Positions 1 to 12,300 of a stretch of 64,000 bases of DNA are shown one piece after another (position 1 is the stretch's first letter; every line of letters starts with the position of its first letter). Source of the DNA: Scolanthus callimorphus. Taxonomy: Eukaryota > Cnidaria > Anthozoa > Actiniaria > Edwardsiidae. The stretch covers positions 24,313,204 through 24,377,203 of the forward strand of contig CM066919.1 in assembly GCA_033964015.1 (NCBI GenBank), in the 5' to 3' direction. Both the position numbers and the translations under genes were made by a program. The notes under the pieces were generated by a model that saw only the letters and a list, made by a program, of their open reading frames with translations, made no database searches and had not been told where the DNA came from.

Positions 1-249
1 GACTTCCGTTTGATTGTCTCCCGTCCAAATCCGCCTCCTGTTTTGCCAAGGAAAAAGAAGAGGCTGTATTCCCTCCCACGTTGAAAACAAATGCTTCCCT
101 TACGCCAGTAAAATATTCATTCAGATTTTGTAGTCTTTAAATAAATTTATTTAATTACTTTGTACGCCGGCTATGTTTGTATGTAAACTTCTTGGCTCAT
201 TTCTTATGGAATTATGCTTTCGTGCGTTTGATGCGTTTGAAAGTCAAAT

Positions 250-612
250 ATCAACAATATAAACAAGGTATTTATCAGCAAATTAGCACTACTGTTTAGA
301 AGCATTCAATGTAAATACAAACTTGCTGAACTGAGCTACCTCGAGAGGTACTTCGAAACGTTGTACTGCGTAAAAGCACGAAGCTCTCGATATTTTCACT
401 ATCAGGTTAGTAAAGTTGTATATTATATCAACCGATATAAACAAGGTATTTATCAGCAAATTAGCACTACTGTTTAGAAGTATTCAATGTAAATACAAAC
501 TTGCTGAACTGAGCTGCCTCGAGAGATACTTCGAAACGTTGTACTGCGTAAAAGCACGAAGCTCTCGATATTTTCACTATCATGTTAGTAAAGTTGTAAA
601 GTTGTATATTAT
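250..612. repeat. Tandem duplication, 178-bp period, two copies
   Basis: The stretch beginning ATAAACAAGGTATTTATCAG occurs near 259 and again near 437, and the match continues through AAGCACGAAGCTCTCGATAT and CACTATCA. The copies differ by a few substitutions. A 70-codon reading frame over copy two has no family signature, so I treat it as chance. The rest of 1-900 shows nothing else recognisable. Confidence 0.85.
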
Positions 613-902
613 GATAGAAAAGTTATGATTTGTTTTTGCTATCCTAAAGCGAGGCAAAAATTGGATGACAAATCTTCAGTGTTTAGATACATGTTGTAAT
701 CTTCCACTCCTCAAAACAGAAATTTGACAAAATACTTCGGCGTCGTTTTGCAGCCTCTTTCAAACACATTTTAATTTATGCCTTTGGTTCGGCACGTTCG
801 GCACAACACAGGCTCGACGTTTGAATCAGAGTCGAACTTTTGCCGTGCGGCACGACTGGCGTGTGTGGCCGTGCTCTATTTAGCAACAATACATATATCT
901 TC

Positions 903-1038
903 TATTAGATGTTTTTTCATGTAATACGGGCGGATATTTTACGAGTTGCGGACGTATTTTTCCGAGCCCTGCAGGGGTGAGGAAAAATACGAGACGAGAG
1001 AAATGTCCGCCAGTATTACACGAAAAAAACATCTAATC
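903..1038. mobile_element. Foldback (MITE-like) element
   Basis: The left arm starts TTAGATGTTTTTTCATGTAA and the right arm ends with its near-perfect complement, TTACACGAAAAAAACATCTAA. The arms continue inward through CGGACGTATTTTTCC and pair almost to the centre, where CCCTGCAGGGG is palindromic. No coding capacity. Target duplication not resolved. Confidence 0.75.
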
Positions 1039-1139
1039 AGTTATTGCTCGGAGGCGACCGCAGGGAGCCGGAGAGCAAGTCTATTCTTGACGTTGTATAT
1101 CAGATGGGAGTAGATTTTTCATGTCCAGTAACAGTAATG

Positions 1140-1700
1140 TGACAAGTCAAAAACTCCTTCATCGCGTTTCCGGTTTGATCGCATGATTCGCGAGGGTACA
1201 AGGGTCAAGTTCCGACTTTGTTTACAGAAAAGTCTTTGACTCGAGGTTCTTTCGGCACATTTCGTATCTGCAGGTCAGCGGTCAATTTCTGCGCATGCGC
1301 GAGATGTTAATATAGCAGGAGATAGTAGGACATTTTTCATGTCCACAGGTCATGTGACCAGAGCGATCGGCACATTTCCGTTGTGCATTCGTGCATGGTT
1401 CGCGAGATACAAGGGTCAAGTCAAGCTCCGACTTTGTTTAAGTCTTTGTTTGTCTCCGGGTCACCGGGATATTCGGCTATCGTGACTCGAGGATCTTTCG
1501 GCACATTTTCGTTATTCATTCGTGTTCGTATCTGCGGGTCAGCGGTCATTTTCTGCGCATGCGCGAGATGTTAATATAGCAGGACATTTTTCATGTCCAC
1601 TTAGTCATGTGACCAAGGCGATCGGCACATTTCCGTTGTGCATTCGTGTGACTCGAGGATCTTTCGGCACATTTTCGTTATGCATTCGTGTTATTCGAAG
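1140..1700. repeat. Direct repeats upstream of the Helitron gene
   Basis: Blocks recur with a period of about 265 bases. GCGCATGCGCGAGATGTTAA occurs near 1290 and 1554, GATCGGCACATTTCCGTTGT near 1364 and 1620, and CTCGAGGATCTTTCGGCACA near 1484 and 1653. The array ends about 150 bases before the first RepHel codon, so it may be the promoter or 5' leader of the element. That role is inferred from position only. Confidence 0.7.
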
Positions 1701-1843
1701 AATAATCGACTCAGTTGCGCGATGTCATGTGAGTCGGGTCCCGGGACGCGTGGTCCAATCGTAGGTGCAACATTTCCACAGGCACAAGCACATTCTGTGG
1801 GTTTCTGAGGGTTTTTATCTGCGATTTGTGGTGAGTATAAGGC

Positions 1844-4777
1844 ATGAATTATTTTCAATATCTTCGCAGAGGTTATCTCAGCTTTAAAAGTACGTTGTCA
1901 AACGAGTTTCGTGAGAATTCTCTCAAAATTCGTGGCGTTTTAGCGCCGCCAAATCGCACATTGCTACAGTCATGGCCGCTTCCTCTCTCAAGCTCAACAC
2001 GTTTGGCTTCTAGGCCAAATCTCGCCTATTTAAGGGGGCTGCCTGGATGTGGAATATCCAGGACTCCTCCTATTTGGAGGGAATTATATCAGTCCCGGTG
2101 TGGACTTTCAAACGCCCGACTATTACAGCGGGCAGTCAAATCAACCCGAATTCGGGCAGTCAAATCAACCCGACTTTTACAGCGGGCAGTCCATCACCTT
2201 TCGCCTCGTTGGAATGCGTGGCGTATGGGTATCAATCAGAAATTCAAACACAATTTGATGAGTGTAAGGCTTGGGAGAGTCAAACAACGGATAGAACTGT
2301 ACAATGAGCTAAACAATGTTTGTTCGGTTTCAATTGAGAACACTGATAGCGGTAACAGAACTTTGAAAGCTGAGACGACCTCTTGCTCAAGCAGCTCAGG
2401 CATGCTGTTATTCTCTAAACCTTCGTACCAGTGTAAGGATAATTTGCATGTGATTGTGTATAGACATTCTATCAGAAAGCGTGTCAAAGACAAGAAACGA
2501 AACAGTCGCAGGGAACGATCTCCCTCGAGATTTTCTAGAAAACAGTTAATGCAAATTTTACGTAAGAGAAAACTAAGAAAGACATTTAAATGCATGCTTA
2601 AAAAAGCTGCTCCGCAATCATCAGAAATTTATAAACTTGCCAGCAATTACAAGTATTATTTTGTGCTTTCCTGCAAGAAAAGTTGCAGTTTTTTCAGCAA
2701 GTATTTTTATTCATCAAGTATCAGAAAGTTATGTTGTGCTAAAAAAAGCAGAAACTTACTATACACTGTTTCAAATGTTTCATGTTGCTGTAAAACACTG
2801 CCTGATTTGAAAGGTGGCATGTTTAGAAATAGTGCAATTAGTGTATCACCTTGGAATGTTTTAGTCCGAAAGTTGTTGTTACAAGGTTTATCACCTCTTG
2901 ATGTTGGTGGTGATGGCTCATGTTTTTTTCGAGCTTGCTCACATCAGGTTTTTGGTCAACCTGAAAGGCATCAAGAAATCCGTATGGCTGGAGTTAATCA
3001 CTTAAATAACCATCCAGAACATTATGTGGAGAGTTTTTCAGGTAGCTGTTGGCAAAATTACATGTTAGAAATGTCTCAACCACAGACTTGGTGTGATAAT
3101 ATTATTATTCAAGCTGTGTCCAATGCATTGAATTGTTTGATTCATATAACTGACTCGACTGAAGGGTCACCTGCAAAGCTAATAACTCCTTCTGTTATGA
3201 CTCAAGATGCAGAAAGACCTGTGCTCTTTTTGGGTTATATAAATGGTTTACATTATGTTTCAGCTGTACAAAATCAGAATATTCCAAATATGAATACAAT
3301 GGCTGGTCTGGAAAGAAAGATTTTAGTAAACAATGATGCTAAGGAAAAAAGACTGACAGAATTAAGAGAATTTAAGAAAACTAAAATATCCAGTGAAACT
3401 CCTGAAGCCAAAACTACGAGATTGGCAAAACAAAGAGAGTACAAAAGAGCCCAGAGATCACGTGAGACACCAGAAGCCAGAGAAAAAAGACTATCAAAAG
3501 AAAGGGAACGCTATAAGGCCAAGAAAATGGCAAATATATTAACAAATAAACAATATACAGATTCTCATGTGATTATTGATAATGTGACGGAATCACAAGA
3601 AACTCAGACTGTAAGAACAATGAATGTGGAAAATTCTTCAGTAGGTCAATCACAAATTAATGTGCAGCAAAACTATTTAAAAGCATTTAATGTAACCTTT
3701 GATGGTCCCCTCCATGAGCAACCTTGGGCAAGATCTAACATGCAGAAATTTCATCAGTCTCTAGAATACTCAATAAATCAGTGTGTGATTTGCAAAGAAG
3801 CATGGCCATTAAAAGGGATGGTTCAAAATGTTAATTTATTTACTTGTCAACGATGTTCCAGAGATAAGCACACCCCTAAAGCATTTTGTGCTGAAAATTT
3901 TATGATACCAGGGCCTGTACCACAAGAATTACAAGGGCTCACCCAAACTGAAGAAATGTTGATTGCTCGTGCACTACCTATTATGAGAGTTTATATTAAA
4001 CCTGGTGGACAAAGGGGTTATTCAGGCCATTGTATAAATTTGCCCCAAAATATAAAAGAGCTTGCATCCACTTTACCAAGATATCCCAAAGATATTCCGG
4101 TCATAATAGTAAGAACAAAAGGGAAAAACAACACCTTTAAAGATGTTAATGTTAGAAAACAAAAAGTTTACAATGCTTTGCATTGGCTTGTACAGAATAA
4201 TCCACATTATTCAGATGTAAATATTGATAACAATGCACTGAACTGTTTACCAGATGATGGCATTCCTCCTAGCCTTTTGACAGTTGAGTCAGACAATGAT
4301 ATTTTATTAGAAGATACAAATGAACCAGATCAAGGCCCTACTGGGGAAAATGTAGATGATGTTGTATATGATAAGTCAGCAGAAATGAACAGTTTTTTAC
4401 CTGTTGGTCAACAGCAGCCACAGGAATTGACTGCAATTAGGAATTGCCTCTCTGCCGACAAACCACTGAATTGGCCATCACAAGATGAGCAACCAATAAA
4501 TGAATATAATACTCCATTTCTTGCGACCATGGCATTTCCAACATTATTTCCTTATGGGCTAGGTGATCCAACAAATCCATCAGTTGTGAGAGATGTAACA
4601 CTCCATGAAAGTATCAAACATTTACTAAAGTTTGCAGAAAGACGGAAAAATAAGTGGTATTACCGATTTGCTAGCCACCCCAGATTTTCATACTGGGCTT
4701 TTGACATGATTCTAAGAAAGAGAACATTGCAACAAAGTGGAATATTTTTAAAACAAACCCAGGAGAGGCTCATTTGA
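1844..4777 (+). CDS. Helitron RepHel, N-terminal part (OTU, zinc ribbon, Helitron-like N domain)
   Basis: This 977-codon frame is the first half of a rolling-circle transposase. The first ~300 residues are basic and unassigned. An OTU cysteine-protease domain spans about residues 350-475, with DGSC at 357-360 (Cys360) and a His at 470 in GLHY. Residues about 497-562 hold two copies of an ETPEA..RL..R motif, rich in Lys and Arg. A CxxC...CxxC zinc ribbon near 647-675 opens a region of about 165 residues resembling the DUF6570 domain seen in Helitron proteins. From about 885 a Helitron helicase-like N-terminal region begins ([12 protein letters not shown]). The frame stops at 4777 exactly where the next frame continues the same domain, so one base appears to be missing near 4750-4760, by an A/C run. 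The start at 1844 is the first ATG and is not verified. Confidence 0.9.
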   Translation: MNYFQYLRRGYLSFKSTLSNEFRENSLKIRGVLAPPNRTLLQSWPLPLSSSTRLASRPNLAYLRGLPGCGISRTPPIWRELYQSRCGLSNARLLQRAVKSTRIRAVKSTRLLQRAVHHLSPRWNAWRMGINQKFKHNLMSVRLGRVKQRIELYNELNNVCSVSIENTDSGNRTLKAETTSCSSSSGMLLFSKPSYQCKDNLHVIVYRHSIRKRVKDKKRNSRRERSPSRFSRKQLMQILRKRKLRKTFKCMLKKAAPQSSEIYKLASNYKYYFVLSCKKSCSFFSKYFYSSSIRKLCCAKKSRNLLYTVSNVSCCCKTLPDLKGGMFRNSAISVSPWNVLVRKLLLQGLSPLDVGGDGSCFFRACSHQVFGQPERHQEIRMAGVNHLNNHPEHYVESFSGSCWQNYMLEMSQPQTWCDNIIIQAVSNALNCLIHITDSTEGSPAKLITPSVMTQDAERPVLFLGYINGLHYVSAVQNQNIPNMNTMAGLERKILVNNDAKEKRLTELREFKKTKISSETPEAKTTRLAKQREYKRAQRSRETPEAREKRLSKERERYKAKKMANILTNKQYTDSHVIIDNVTESQETQTVRTMNVENSSVGQSQINVQQNYLKAFNVTFDGPLHEQPWARSNMQKFHQSLEYSINQCVICKEAWPLKGMVQNVNLFTCQRCSRDKHTPKAFCAENFMIPGPVPQELQGLTQTEEMLIARALPIMRVYIKPGGQRGYSGHCINLPQNIKELASTLPRYPKDIPVIIVRTKGKNNTFKDVNVRKQKVYNALHWLVQNNPHYSDVNIDNNALNCLPDDGIPPSLLTVESDNDILLEDTNEPDQGPTGENVDDVVYDKSAEMNSFLPVGQQQPQELTAIRNCLSADKPLNWPSQDEQPINEYNTPFLATMAFPTLFPYGLGDPTNPSVVRDVTLHESIKHLLKFAERRKNKWYYRFASHPRFSYWAFDMILRKRTLQQSGIFLKQTQERLI

Positions 4778-7700
4778 CAATTGATGAATTACAAGAAATG
4801 GCTGCTACTGATAGTTCACCAACTTTTATGTCTAAAGTTTCCAGGTATGTTGCAAACATACCTGGCACGAATTCATATTGGTATAAAGTTAGAGAAGAGC
4901 TTAAAGCTATAGTTACTACAGTTGGTACACCAACTTTCTTTTTCACATTCTCATGTGCTGATATGCACTGGCCAGAGTTACATGATTTGCTCAGCAGTGG
5001 TGCTGTCAGCAGTGAAGAAAGACGCCAGAATGTTATTGATAATCCACATATTGTTGACTGGTTCTTTACTAAACGAGTTGAACGTTTTGTTAAACATTGG
5101 CTATATGACACTCTTGATGCTGAGTGGCACTGGTACAGGTTTGAGTATCAAGGACGAGGCAGCATCCACTGTCATGGTACAGCCAAACTTAAAAATGACC
5201 CTGGCTTATGTGAGCTTACAAAGATTGCACTAAAAGGTTTCCTGGCAGAGAAATGCAGAGATAATAGTAATGACAATAGAGCCATTTCAAATCTTGAAGT
5301 TGAAATTGAGGCTGGTATTAAGGCCAGCAAGAGAATCTGTCAGTATGTGGATTGGTTACTTACTACAATAAATCCAAATCCCCCAGATGAAGACATGTGG
5401 ATAAGACCACAAATTCATCCTTGCCAGAAGAGATATGGTCAGGACATTATGAATTCTGACATGCAATCAGATTATTGTGATTTACTAAACATGGTGCAGC
5501 GTCACACTCGATGCAGCACTGCCTATTGCCTTAGAAAACGAAATAATGAAAACGAATTGAAGTGTCGCTTTAATTTTCCTATTGACTATTGCCAACAAAC
5601 TAAATTAGTTTTTGAGCCAATTCACAGCAACAGTGGTGATACACAATACAGAGCAAAGATTGTTACTGCAAGAAATGACAATCGCTTGAACAATAATCAG
5701 CAGCTACAGTTGCAAAGTTGGAGAGCAAATTGTGATATTCAAGTAGTTATTGATCACTATGCTTGTGTGGAATATCTTACCAAGTATGCAGCCAAAGGGG
5801 AACCACGCACTCCACTGTTAAAAACAGCCTTTAATACCATTGTTAATGTCCCAAGTAATAGTAACCCTCACAGGGCTATTAAAAAGATAATCATGAAAAC
5901 CCTGGGTGAGAGAGATTATTCAGCACAGGAGATCATGCATCACCTTCTTTCCTTAAAATTTCATAGTTCTTCATTCCATGTAATACCTGTCAGTTTGATA
6001 GGGTCTCGCAAATTAAAAGTAGCCTCTACTGAAAAAGGAAAAGCTTGCTCTGAGGACTCCCTCTTGGACCTTTATGCCAATCGATTGAATTATGAAAAAT
6101 CCAATGAAGTTAGTAACCTCAATTTTGTAGAATTTGCAACTAAATATAAAGTTGTCAATAAGAAACTTACCAAACAGGCAGATAATGTCGTACCAAGAAT
6201 TTTCCCTACCTACTCTTCAAATCCAAAAGGTCCAAATTTCCCATTTTATTGTAAATATCAATTAATAAGATATAAACCTTGGAAATTATCACAAGATGAT
6301 GCTTGGAATAATTTAGAGGCAACAAATGAGAACTTCATCCAACAATGGCAAGAATTTCTTCAAACACCATATGCACAGAAGGTTGTTCCAGAATGGTTTG
6401 ACAAACTCCAGGATGTTATCAAAATGCAGCAGGTTATAGATGATGAAACAGACCATTCTGAATCTGATACCAACATTCGTGAGGAATGGATGATTTTAAG
6501 TGATCTCCATACACCATTCCAAAAATCTTTTCAAGATCGCTCAGAAGATGGATGTGACTGGCACCAGGACAGGATTTACTATAATCATCAACAGATTGGT
6601 GAAATGCCAAAATGGGTGAAAACAAAAAAAGAACAATCAACATTAAATCTGCCAACCTACACAAGTGTAAACACGGCTACATTTAGTGAAATGCAAGATA
6701 TAGCTTACAACATTGTAAGGTCACATTCAGATAATGCTTTGATTGCCAAAGAAAGTCTTTGCCTTATTTTGATTGGAGTAGCGGGAACTGGAAAAAGCTA
6801 TCTCATCAATGCTATCCGTTCACTTTTAAAAAAAAGGTGTGCTGTAGCTGCAACAACAGGAAAAGCATCTTATAACATACAAGGAGTTACTATCCATTCC
6901 CTGTTGAAACTACCTGTAGGTCCAAGGGGTCATAAAGACCTTACTGGGCAAAGCTTGAGTAGATTACAAGAAGCTCTTAAGGATATAGAGTACATAATCA
7001 TTGATGAATACTCAATGCTAGGACAAGTTATGTTTGGCTGGATAGACAGACGTTGCAAACAAGTAACAGGACATTATGACCAGCCATTTGGAGGCTTTTC
7101 AATAATTTTAACTGGCGATCCTGGACAATTACCGCCAGTTGGTGACAAACCTCTTTACCATGCTAAACCAAGCAATAATATTGGAGAACAAGGTTATCTT
7201 GCATACAGAATGTTTGATAAAGTTATCAAATTAACTGTGAATCAGCGTGTCCAGGGTACTGACCCAAATCAAGAACAGTTCCGCAACTTGTTATTACGGT
7301 TACGTAAAGGTCAAACAACTGTTGATGACTGGAAATTGCTACTCACACGGCAACCTTCTAAAGTCTCTAATTTACAAGAGTTTGAAGAAGCTATAAGATT
7401 ATTCTACAGTAATGAAGATGTTGGAAAATTCAATTTTAACAAACTAACGGAATTGAGGAAACCTATTGCTAACATTAATGCCCGCCATTCATCACCTTTA
7501 GCAAAAAAGGCCAGCCCAGATGAAATGTCAGGTTTAGAACCATACATTATTATCGCAAACGGTGCAAAGGTGATGCTAACCATGAATTTATGGCCAAGTG
7601 TTGGTCTCTGCAATGGAGCTACAGGAATCGTGAAACATATTATTTACCATACAGATAATCAACCACCGGATTTGCCCATTGCAGTCATTGTTCAGTTTGA

Positions 7701-8079
7701 CAACTATACAGGCCCATCTATTTTAGACACAGAACCATCATGTGTACCTATATGTCCCATAACTGCATCAGCTTACTTGTTAGATGGCATCCATGAAAGA
7801 CAACAATTACCTCTTAAGCTTGCGTGGGCAATAACAATCCACAAAAGTCAGGGACTAACTTTACCAAAAGCATGGGTTGGTATTGGAAAAAAGGAAGCAA
7901 CTTTTGGCATTTCATATGTTGCAATAAGCAGAGTAAAGGCTTTATCTTCATGTATTATAGAGCCCATGACTTATCAAAGATTATCACGTTTAAAGTCATC
8001 ACCAACACTACATTTTCGCTTAGAAGAGGAAAATAGACTTGATATGTTAGCAGAAGCAACATGCAAGGCATTCATATAA
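4774..8079 (+). CDS. Helitron RepHel, C-terminal part (HUH endonuclease and PIF1-like helicase)
   Basis: This 1,101-codon frame continues the transposase. Numbered from 4774, the Rep nuclease shows RGSIHCHG with the metal-binding HUH pair at H132 and H134, and two candidate catalytic tyrosines, Y334 and Y338, in [10 protein letters not shown]. This matches the two-tyrosine pattern of Helitrons, which nick and join single strands during rolling-circle transposition. The helicase carries Walker A GVAGTGKS (668-675), motif Ia [11 protein letters not shown], Walker B IIDEYSM (D744, E745), motif [14 protein letters not shown], motif IV NQRVQG, and motifs V-VI ending HKSQGLT and YVAISRVK. All expected superfamily 1 (PIF1 clade) motifs are present without internal stops. 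There is no true ATG at the boundary: it is the distal part of the frame that ends at 4777. As it stands the protein would be truncated unless the break is a sequence error. Confidence 0.93.
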   Translation: MTIDELQEMAATDSSPTFMSKVSRYVANIPGTNSYWYKVREELKAIVTTVGTPTFFFTFSCADMHWPELHDLLSSGAVSSEERRQNVIDNPHIVDWFFTKRVERFVKHWLYDTLDAEWHWYRFEYQGRGSIHCHGTAKLKNDPGLCELTKIALKGFLAEKCRDNSNDNRAISNLEVEIEAGIKASKRICQYVDWLLTTINPNPPDEDMWIRPQIHPCQKRYGQDIMNSDMQSDYCDLLNMVQRHTRCSTAYCLRKRNNENELKCRFNFPIDYCQQTKLVFEPIHSNSGDTQYRAKIVTARNDNRLNNNQQLQLQSWRANCDIQVVIDHYACVEYLTKYAAKGEPRTPLLKTAFNTIVNVPSNSNPHRAIKKIIMKTLGERDYSAQEIMHHLLSLKFHSSSFHVIPVSLIGSRKLKVASTEKGKACSEDSLLDLYANRLNYEKSNEVSNLNFVEFATKYKVVNKKLTKQADNVVPRIFPTYSSNPKGPNFPFYCKYQLIRYKPWKLSQDDAWNNLEATNENFIQQWQEFLQTPYAQKVVPEWFDKLQDVIKMQQVIDDETDHSESDTNIREEWMILSDLHTPFQKSFQDRSEDGCDWHQDRIYYNHQQIGEMPKWVKTKKEQSTLNLPTYTSVNTATFSEMQDIAYNIVRSHSDNALIAKESLCLILIGVAGTGKSYLINAIRSLLKKRCAVAATTGKASYNIQGVTIHSLLKLPVGPRGHKDLTGQSLSRLQEALKDIEYIIIDEYSMLGQVMFGWIDRRCKQVTGHYDQPFGGFSIILTGDPGQLPPVGDKPLYHAKPSNNIGEQGYLAYRMFDKVIKLTVNQRVQGTDPNQEQFRNLLLRLRKGQTTVDDWKLLLTRQPSKVSNLQEFEEAIRLFYSNEDVGKFNFNKLTELRKPIANINARHSSPLAKKASPDEMSGLEPYIIIANGAKVMLTMNLWPSVGLCNGATGIVKHIIYHTDNQPPDLPIAVIVQFDNYTGPSILDTEPSCVPICPITASAYLLDGIHERQQLPLKLAWAITIHKSQGLTLPKAWVGIGKKEATFGISYVAISRVKALSSCIIEPMTYQRLSRLKSSPTLHFRLEEENRLDMLAEATCKAFI

Positions 8080-8978
8080 TTGCATAAATAAATTGCTTTG
8101 AAAAATCTCAGGCTGAAACTGCATGGACCTACCCCATATTAAAAAACAGGAAAAAAGATGTTTGACACAAAACTGAAACAATGTTCAATTTGGGTTAACT
8201 ACAAAGCAAAACAAATGTTCACAGTGCGGCTACGCCAACCAAGGCCAGCCAAACAATTATTTTTGATTTTACATTATTTTGGTAAAGTTTGGTCAAATGA
8301 ATGGATCAAAATGTATTCTTGGGCATATTTATTGATTTCAGGTAAAATATTGCATGTTTTCATTGAAAACAGGAAATCTATTATTCCATCTGTTGTTGAA
8401 ATGCTCAATTGTGATTGACTAACTTGTAAGAAAAATTGTTTGGGTGACTTTTGCTGGATTAGTTGCACTGTAAAATATCTGATAAAAGTTGAAACTATGG
8501 AACCCAAAGTAAGTACGATTGCAACAACATTAACACATCTTATCCATTCATATATTAATGCATTTTCTTTTTACAGAATGCCAAGTTTTTCCAATAGTGT
8601 TGGTAAGTTACCATTGTTTAGGTTAACATTTACAACCGTTTTCCACCACCCAAGGGTTTCGCAAGCAATTACATCAACACAATTGTGTTTGTCACCTGTC
8701 TGCCTTCCCATCAGGGAAGATCTTTTGCTACATGTTTCTAACAGGTCTTACAGGTTCTCCCTTACCTCATTCCCCCAGTAACATTGACCTGAGATTTTTT
8801 TTTGTACTTTCTATAAATAACAGAAAATCTGAAAATCTTTTAATATTATTTGCCTTTGGAAACAAATCACTCAGTTACCCATACACTTTGATCAAAATAA
8901 TAAGGAGCCTCATTGCAGCCGCTCAGGATTTCAATCTTATTTATCTTATTTTCTAGTTTTTTACAAATTACCACCAAA

Positions 8979-11108
8979 ATGGATTTAGACAATAAAGGTA
9001 AGAACTGTTTGTAAAATAAAACTTTATCTTAAAATTACAGACTGTTAAAAAACTTTATTGTTCTCTAGGGGATTAGGTCAAAATCCTCATGAAATATTAC
9101 AATACATGTTACCGCATGTACCGCTGGCAGTAAAATACACATTGCTAGTCATTCCTTATGAAAGTTTATGTAAACAGAATTATAATTATTAGTAAAATCT
9201 CAAACAAAAACTATTTTTAATCGTAGATGCACCAAGTACTTCATCAAACACAATGGCAGAAACACCAGATACAAGTAAGTTTATAACTTGCTCCTAACCT
9301 GGACAATTCACTGAATGTGCATTCAGAATGTTAAAATCCTTCATCAATATCGCCATTTTAACATCTGTCCTTATTGTTCTCTAAGCGATTAGGTCAAAAT
9401 ACTCATGAAATATTACAATACGTGCAACTGCGCGTACTACTGGCAGTAAAATACACATCGCATTGCAAGTCATTTCTTATCAAAGTACATTGTGCCTTTG
9501 AAAGCAAGGCACTGAAAAGCCGAACTCGATCAGTTAAATTAATGCTTATTCATAATCTAAAATGAGTGTCAATCAATCTGATTACAAAATGGATGTAATA
9601 AAGTGGTAATTAGACTTTGTGTCGGGCAATTTTGGTCCGAAATCACTGCACGCCCGGTCGATTTCCGTATGATTTCAGACCAAATTACCCTCCACTTAGT
9701 TCAATTTCCATTATAAATCTCAAACAAGAAACCATTTTAATCTTAGATGCACCAAGTACTTCAACAATCATCAAGGCAGAAACACCAGATACAAGTAAGT
9801 TTATAACTTCCTCCTAACCTGGAGTGCCACACATAAGAGAAACCGTGCATTCAACCATAAGGTACGAATGCATATGGCATATGCAACAGGCAGTAACATA
9901 CAAATTGCTGACTCAGCATTCATCCAGATGAAGTCTGGAAATCTGGAATGACGGATGTCATTTTCAGTTATGAGAAAACAAAATGTCACGACGAAACATT
10001 TTACTTTTGCATAACTGGGCATGACAGCTTACATTAGCAATACATTTAATCTGACATGATGTATCTCCCCCCCCCCCCCCCTCCAAAAAAAAAAGAAAAT
10101 TAACTGTTCATATCTTTTTCAGATGAACCAATACTCGGGTATGTCCATAACTTCACGCCAGCTCCAAAATTCTCGACATGTCAAGTGCAAAACTCCGAGT
10201 CAGCATCAGTTAAGGCGATATGTTTCTCGCCATCCAAGGCAAAAACGTTGAAGCAAGCGTTTGAGAATAAGAGCCCAATCAAAATTAAGAAGTTCGACTA
10301 CAATTCACAGTATGAGAACATTGTTATCCACAATTACACCCAGGTTCAACTGTCAAATGAGCACCTTTCATTCACCCCGTTTGAACAAAAAGCAGCAACA
10401 ATACAGACAGCAAAGACCCTCCCAGTGTACAACCTGGTGTCCTTTAAAGCCAAGGTCCACCACCTGACGGCAACAAGAAAACAAATCACAAGCTCTGGGG
10501 AAAAACCTAAGAGATGGGCAACCCTAGTAGATGAAACAGATTCCATTTCGGCAGCATTTTGGGGAGAGCTGGAAGACATAGAAGAAAACAAAACATACGA
10601 GTTTGTTAACTTGCAAGTCAGACGAGACAACACGACTTCGGAGATTTTGGTTACCAACCCACAAGATGGCTTCTCGTTCAAGGAAACAGCGCCACTTTCA
10701 AAGATAGCGGATGTCAGAGTATCCCCGCTAGTGTTATCAACCAACACAGCGACATTTGTTATTTTGGGAGTGAAATCAATACAGCAATACAACTGCTGTT
10801 CATCGTGTGGAAAAAAGGCAGTACAACGAGGAAATCTATTACATTGCCAACCATGCGATCTCAAACAAAGAGCTACAAATTCCACCCAGCGTTGGTATGC
10901 AAGGATCTTTGTGGAAAACACGGAAACTAACAAGAAGTTATATTTAACAGCATTTTCAAATGAGTTAAAAGCCATCTTGGAGCTCAATGGCGTGGAACTG
11001 AAAACCACTCTTTCACAAACTGATATAGAGGAGGCACTCTTAACATCCTCCGATGTTAGCATCACGTACAATATTTCGGACTCCAAGATACAATCAATCA
11101 ACAAATAG
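8979..11108 (+). CDS. RPA70-like single-stranded DNA-binding protein, four exons
   Basis: Predicted exons are 8979-8997, 9227-9274, 9747-9794 and 10123-11108. Each intron starts GTAAG, ends AG, and is phase 1. The ATG at 8979 follows ACCACCAAA and opens MDLDNK. Exons 2 and 3 are both 48 nt and encode near-identical 16-residue peptides (APSTS...AETPDT). Exon 4 encodes about 328 residues. It holds an OB-fold region (VYNLVSFKAKVHHLTATRKQ through WATLVDETD and AAFWGELED, like RPA DNA-binding domain B) and then a domain C-like OB fold with a zinc ribbon, CSSC ... CQPC, near 10794-10857. The last residues are SKIQSINK. It probably coats single strands during rolling-circle transposition, next to RepHel. 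No frame break is seen. The host RPA1 gene is an alternative, but the length and the neighbour favour a transposon copy. Confidence 0.82.
9058..9826 (+). repeat. Tandem duplication of an intron-exon unit in the RPA-like gene
   Basis: Copy 1 (9058-9302) and copy 2 (9372-9826) both run from ATTGTTCTCTA through ATTAGGTCAAAAT and CTGGCAGTAAAATACACAT to a 48-nt exon and GTAAGTTTATAACTT. Copy 2 is longer because its intron contains an inserted imperfect palindrome, arms ATTTTGGTCCGAAATCA and TGATTTCAGACCAAATT, at about 9627-9688. Confidence 0.85.
10060..10098 (+). repeat. Poly-C then poly-A tract in the last RPA intron
   Basis: A run of about 16 C, interrupted by one T, is followed by a run of about 10 A, directly upstream of the pyrimidine-rich acceptor TATCTTTTTCAG at 10122. 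Such runs are prone to length error in assemblies. Confidence 0.8.
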
Positions 11109-12078
11109 GATTTACAGAAAACCTGTCATTGAAGACGGTCATTCGCGACAGACTATGAGAACAAAATACAAATCGTTAAAACGTTTACATTTGAATATGC
11201 TATGTCACTACGTTACAGTTTTTACAATAAACCGTCATTGTTTAATTGGACCTTAGATAAATCAATCAACAAATACGATATCGTATCAATTAATTTTATA
11301 CAGCAACGCCCATGCAGCTTTTTCGTATACGTCAGCTAAACGTTCCAGTTTTAAGTTATTGGTTATACTGTTATTAAACAAGGGATTTTTCCGCATTCCC
11401 TTCCATCATCACGAAACAGTCGATACAGAACATTCATCTGGCTATCAAGGCCCGCCTCGACATAAAACTTGTTTCGTGATCTTTGAAACGGATGCGGGAA
11501 ACGTCTATTGTTAACACAAACAACAGGACATATGCTTCCATCAGAAATTGCAACAATTGATAATTACATTTAGGACGGACATTTTCATGCTCTTTGAAAC
11601 AGCAATCATTCGAGATGAAGGAAACAAAGCCTGATACGTTCAGAGAATAATTTTATCGTAAACAGAGAGACCTAATTCATAAACGGTTGCTTTGGTCTTT
11701 GGTCGATGAAAGTCTTTGTCATTAAAACAATAGAATCCCTTGTTTTATTCAAAAATTGAAAGACCATACACCAAAATAACCTTTATTGAAATAGGAATAT
11801 ATGGATTTATACTGGATCTTTTGTATTTACAAATTACAGTTGATTTTTAGCATCGTAATAATTTTCAAGTTATTGCACATTAAAATTGATGTTTTATTAC
11901 ATTTAGTCATAGTGTTAAAGATCCGACGTGATTCCAATACTATTAACAGCTAAGATCCGACGTATTTCCAAAATTGAATTTCATAGCAAAACGCCATGCT
12001 AAAGGTCATCAAAGCGTCAATGGCACACGAAGACCTGTTTCGTAATACACTAGCATGCTAGCAGACGCTAGAGAATAT
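11109..12078. other. Non-coding stretch after the RPA-like gene
   Basis: No frame with a family signature and no clear repeat. The Helitron 3' end should lie in or beyond this stretch, but I found no convincing hairpin plus CTRR end. AT-rich with scattered stops in all frames. Confidence 0.5.
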
Positions 12079-12082
12079 GAAA

Positions 12083-12300
12083 GCCTAGTGCACACTAGCG
12101 ACTTAACGACATAAGCACAGCGTCACGCGAACAAAATTCTCACACTCGAAAGGCAAAAAAAAGATTAAATAATCACACATTGCTATAGAAATAAAGCAAT
12201 CTTTAAAAAACGGTGTTCATTTTTGTTGTTTTCTTACAGTTTTACGGGGTTCACATAACACTCTAATGTCGTTATGTGGCTAGTGTGCACAAAAGCTTAA
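12083..12300. mobile_element. Small terminal-inverted-repeat element
   Basis: Left arm CTAGTGCACACTAGCGACTT followed by AACGACATAAG pairs with right arm AATGTCGTTATGTGGCTAGT followed by GTGCAC. The interior of about 150 bases is AT-rich and non-coding. Class not assigned. Confidence 0.6.

Larger units (their letters stand above)
1844..11108 (+). mobile_element. Autonomous-type Helitron, coding span (ends not located)
   Basis: RepHel and the RPA-like gene lie on the same strand, 900 bases apart, with no other gene between. RPA-like proteins accompany RepHel in many Helitrons, so I group them. I could not identify the 5' TC end or the 3' hairpin followed by CTRR, so the true element is longer than given. 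The interval 8080-8978 holds only short random frames and is read as the spacer between the two genes. Confidence 0.75.

Noticed and set aside
10346..11104. 252-codon minus-strand frame
   Set aside because: It lies opposite the RPA-like exon, whose plus-strand frame has clear OB-fold and zinc-ribbon features.
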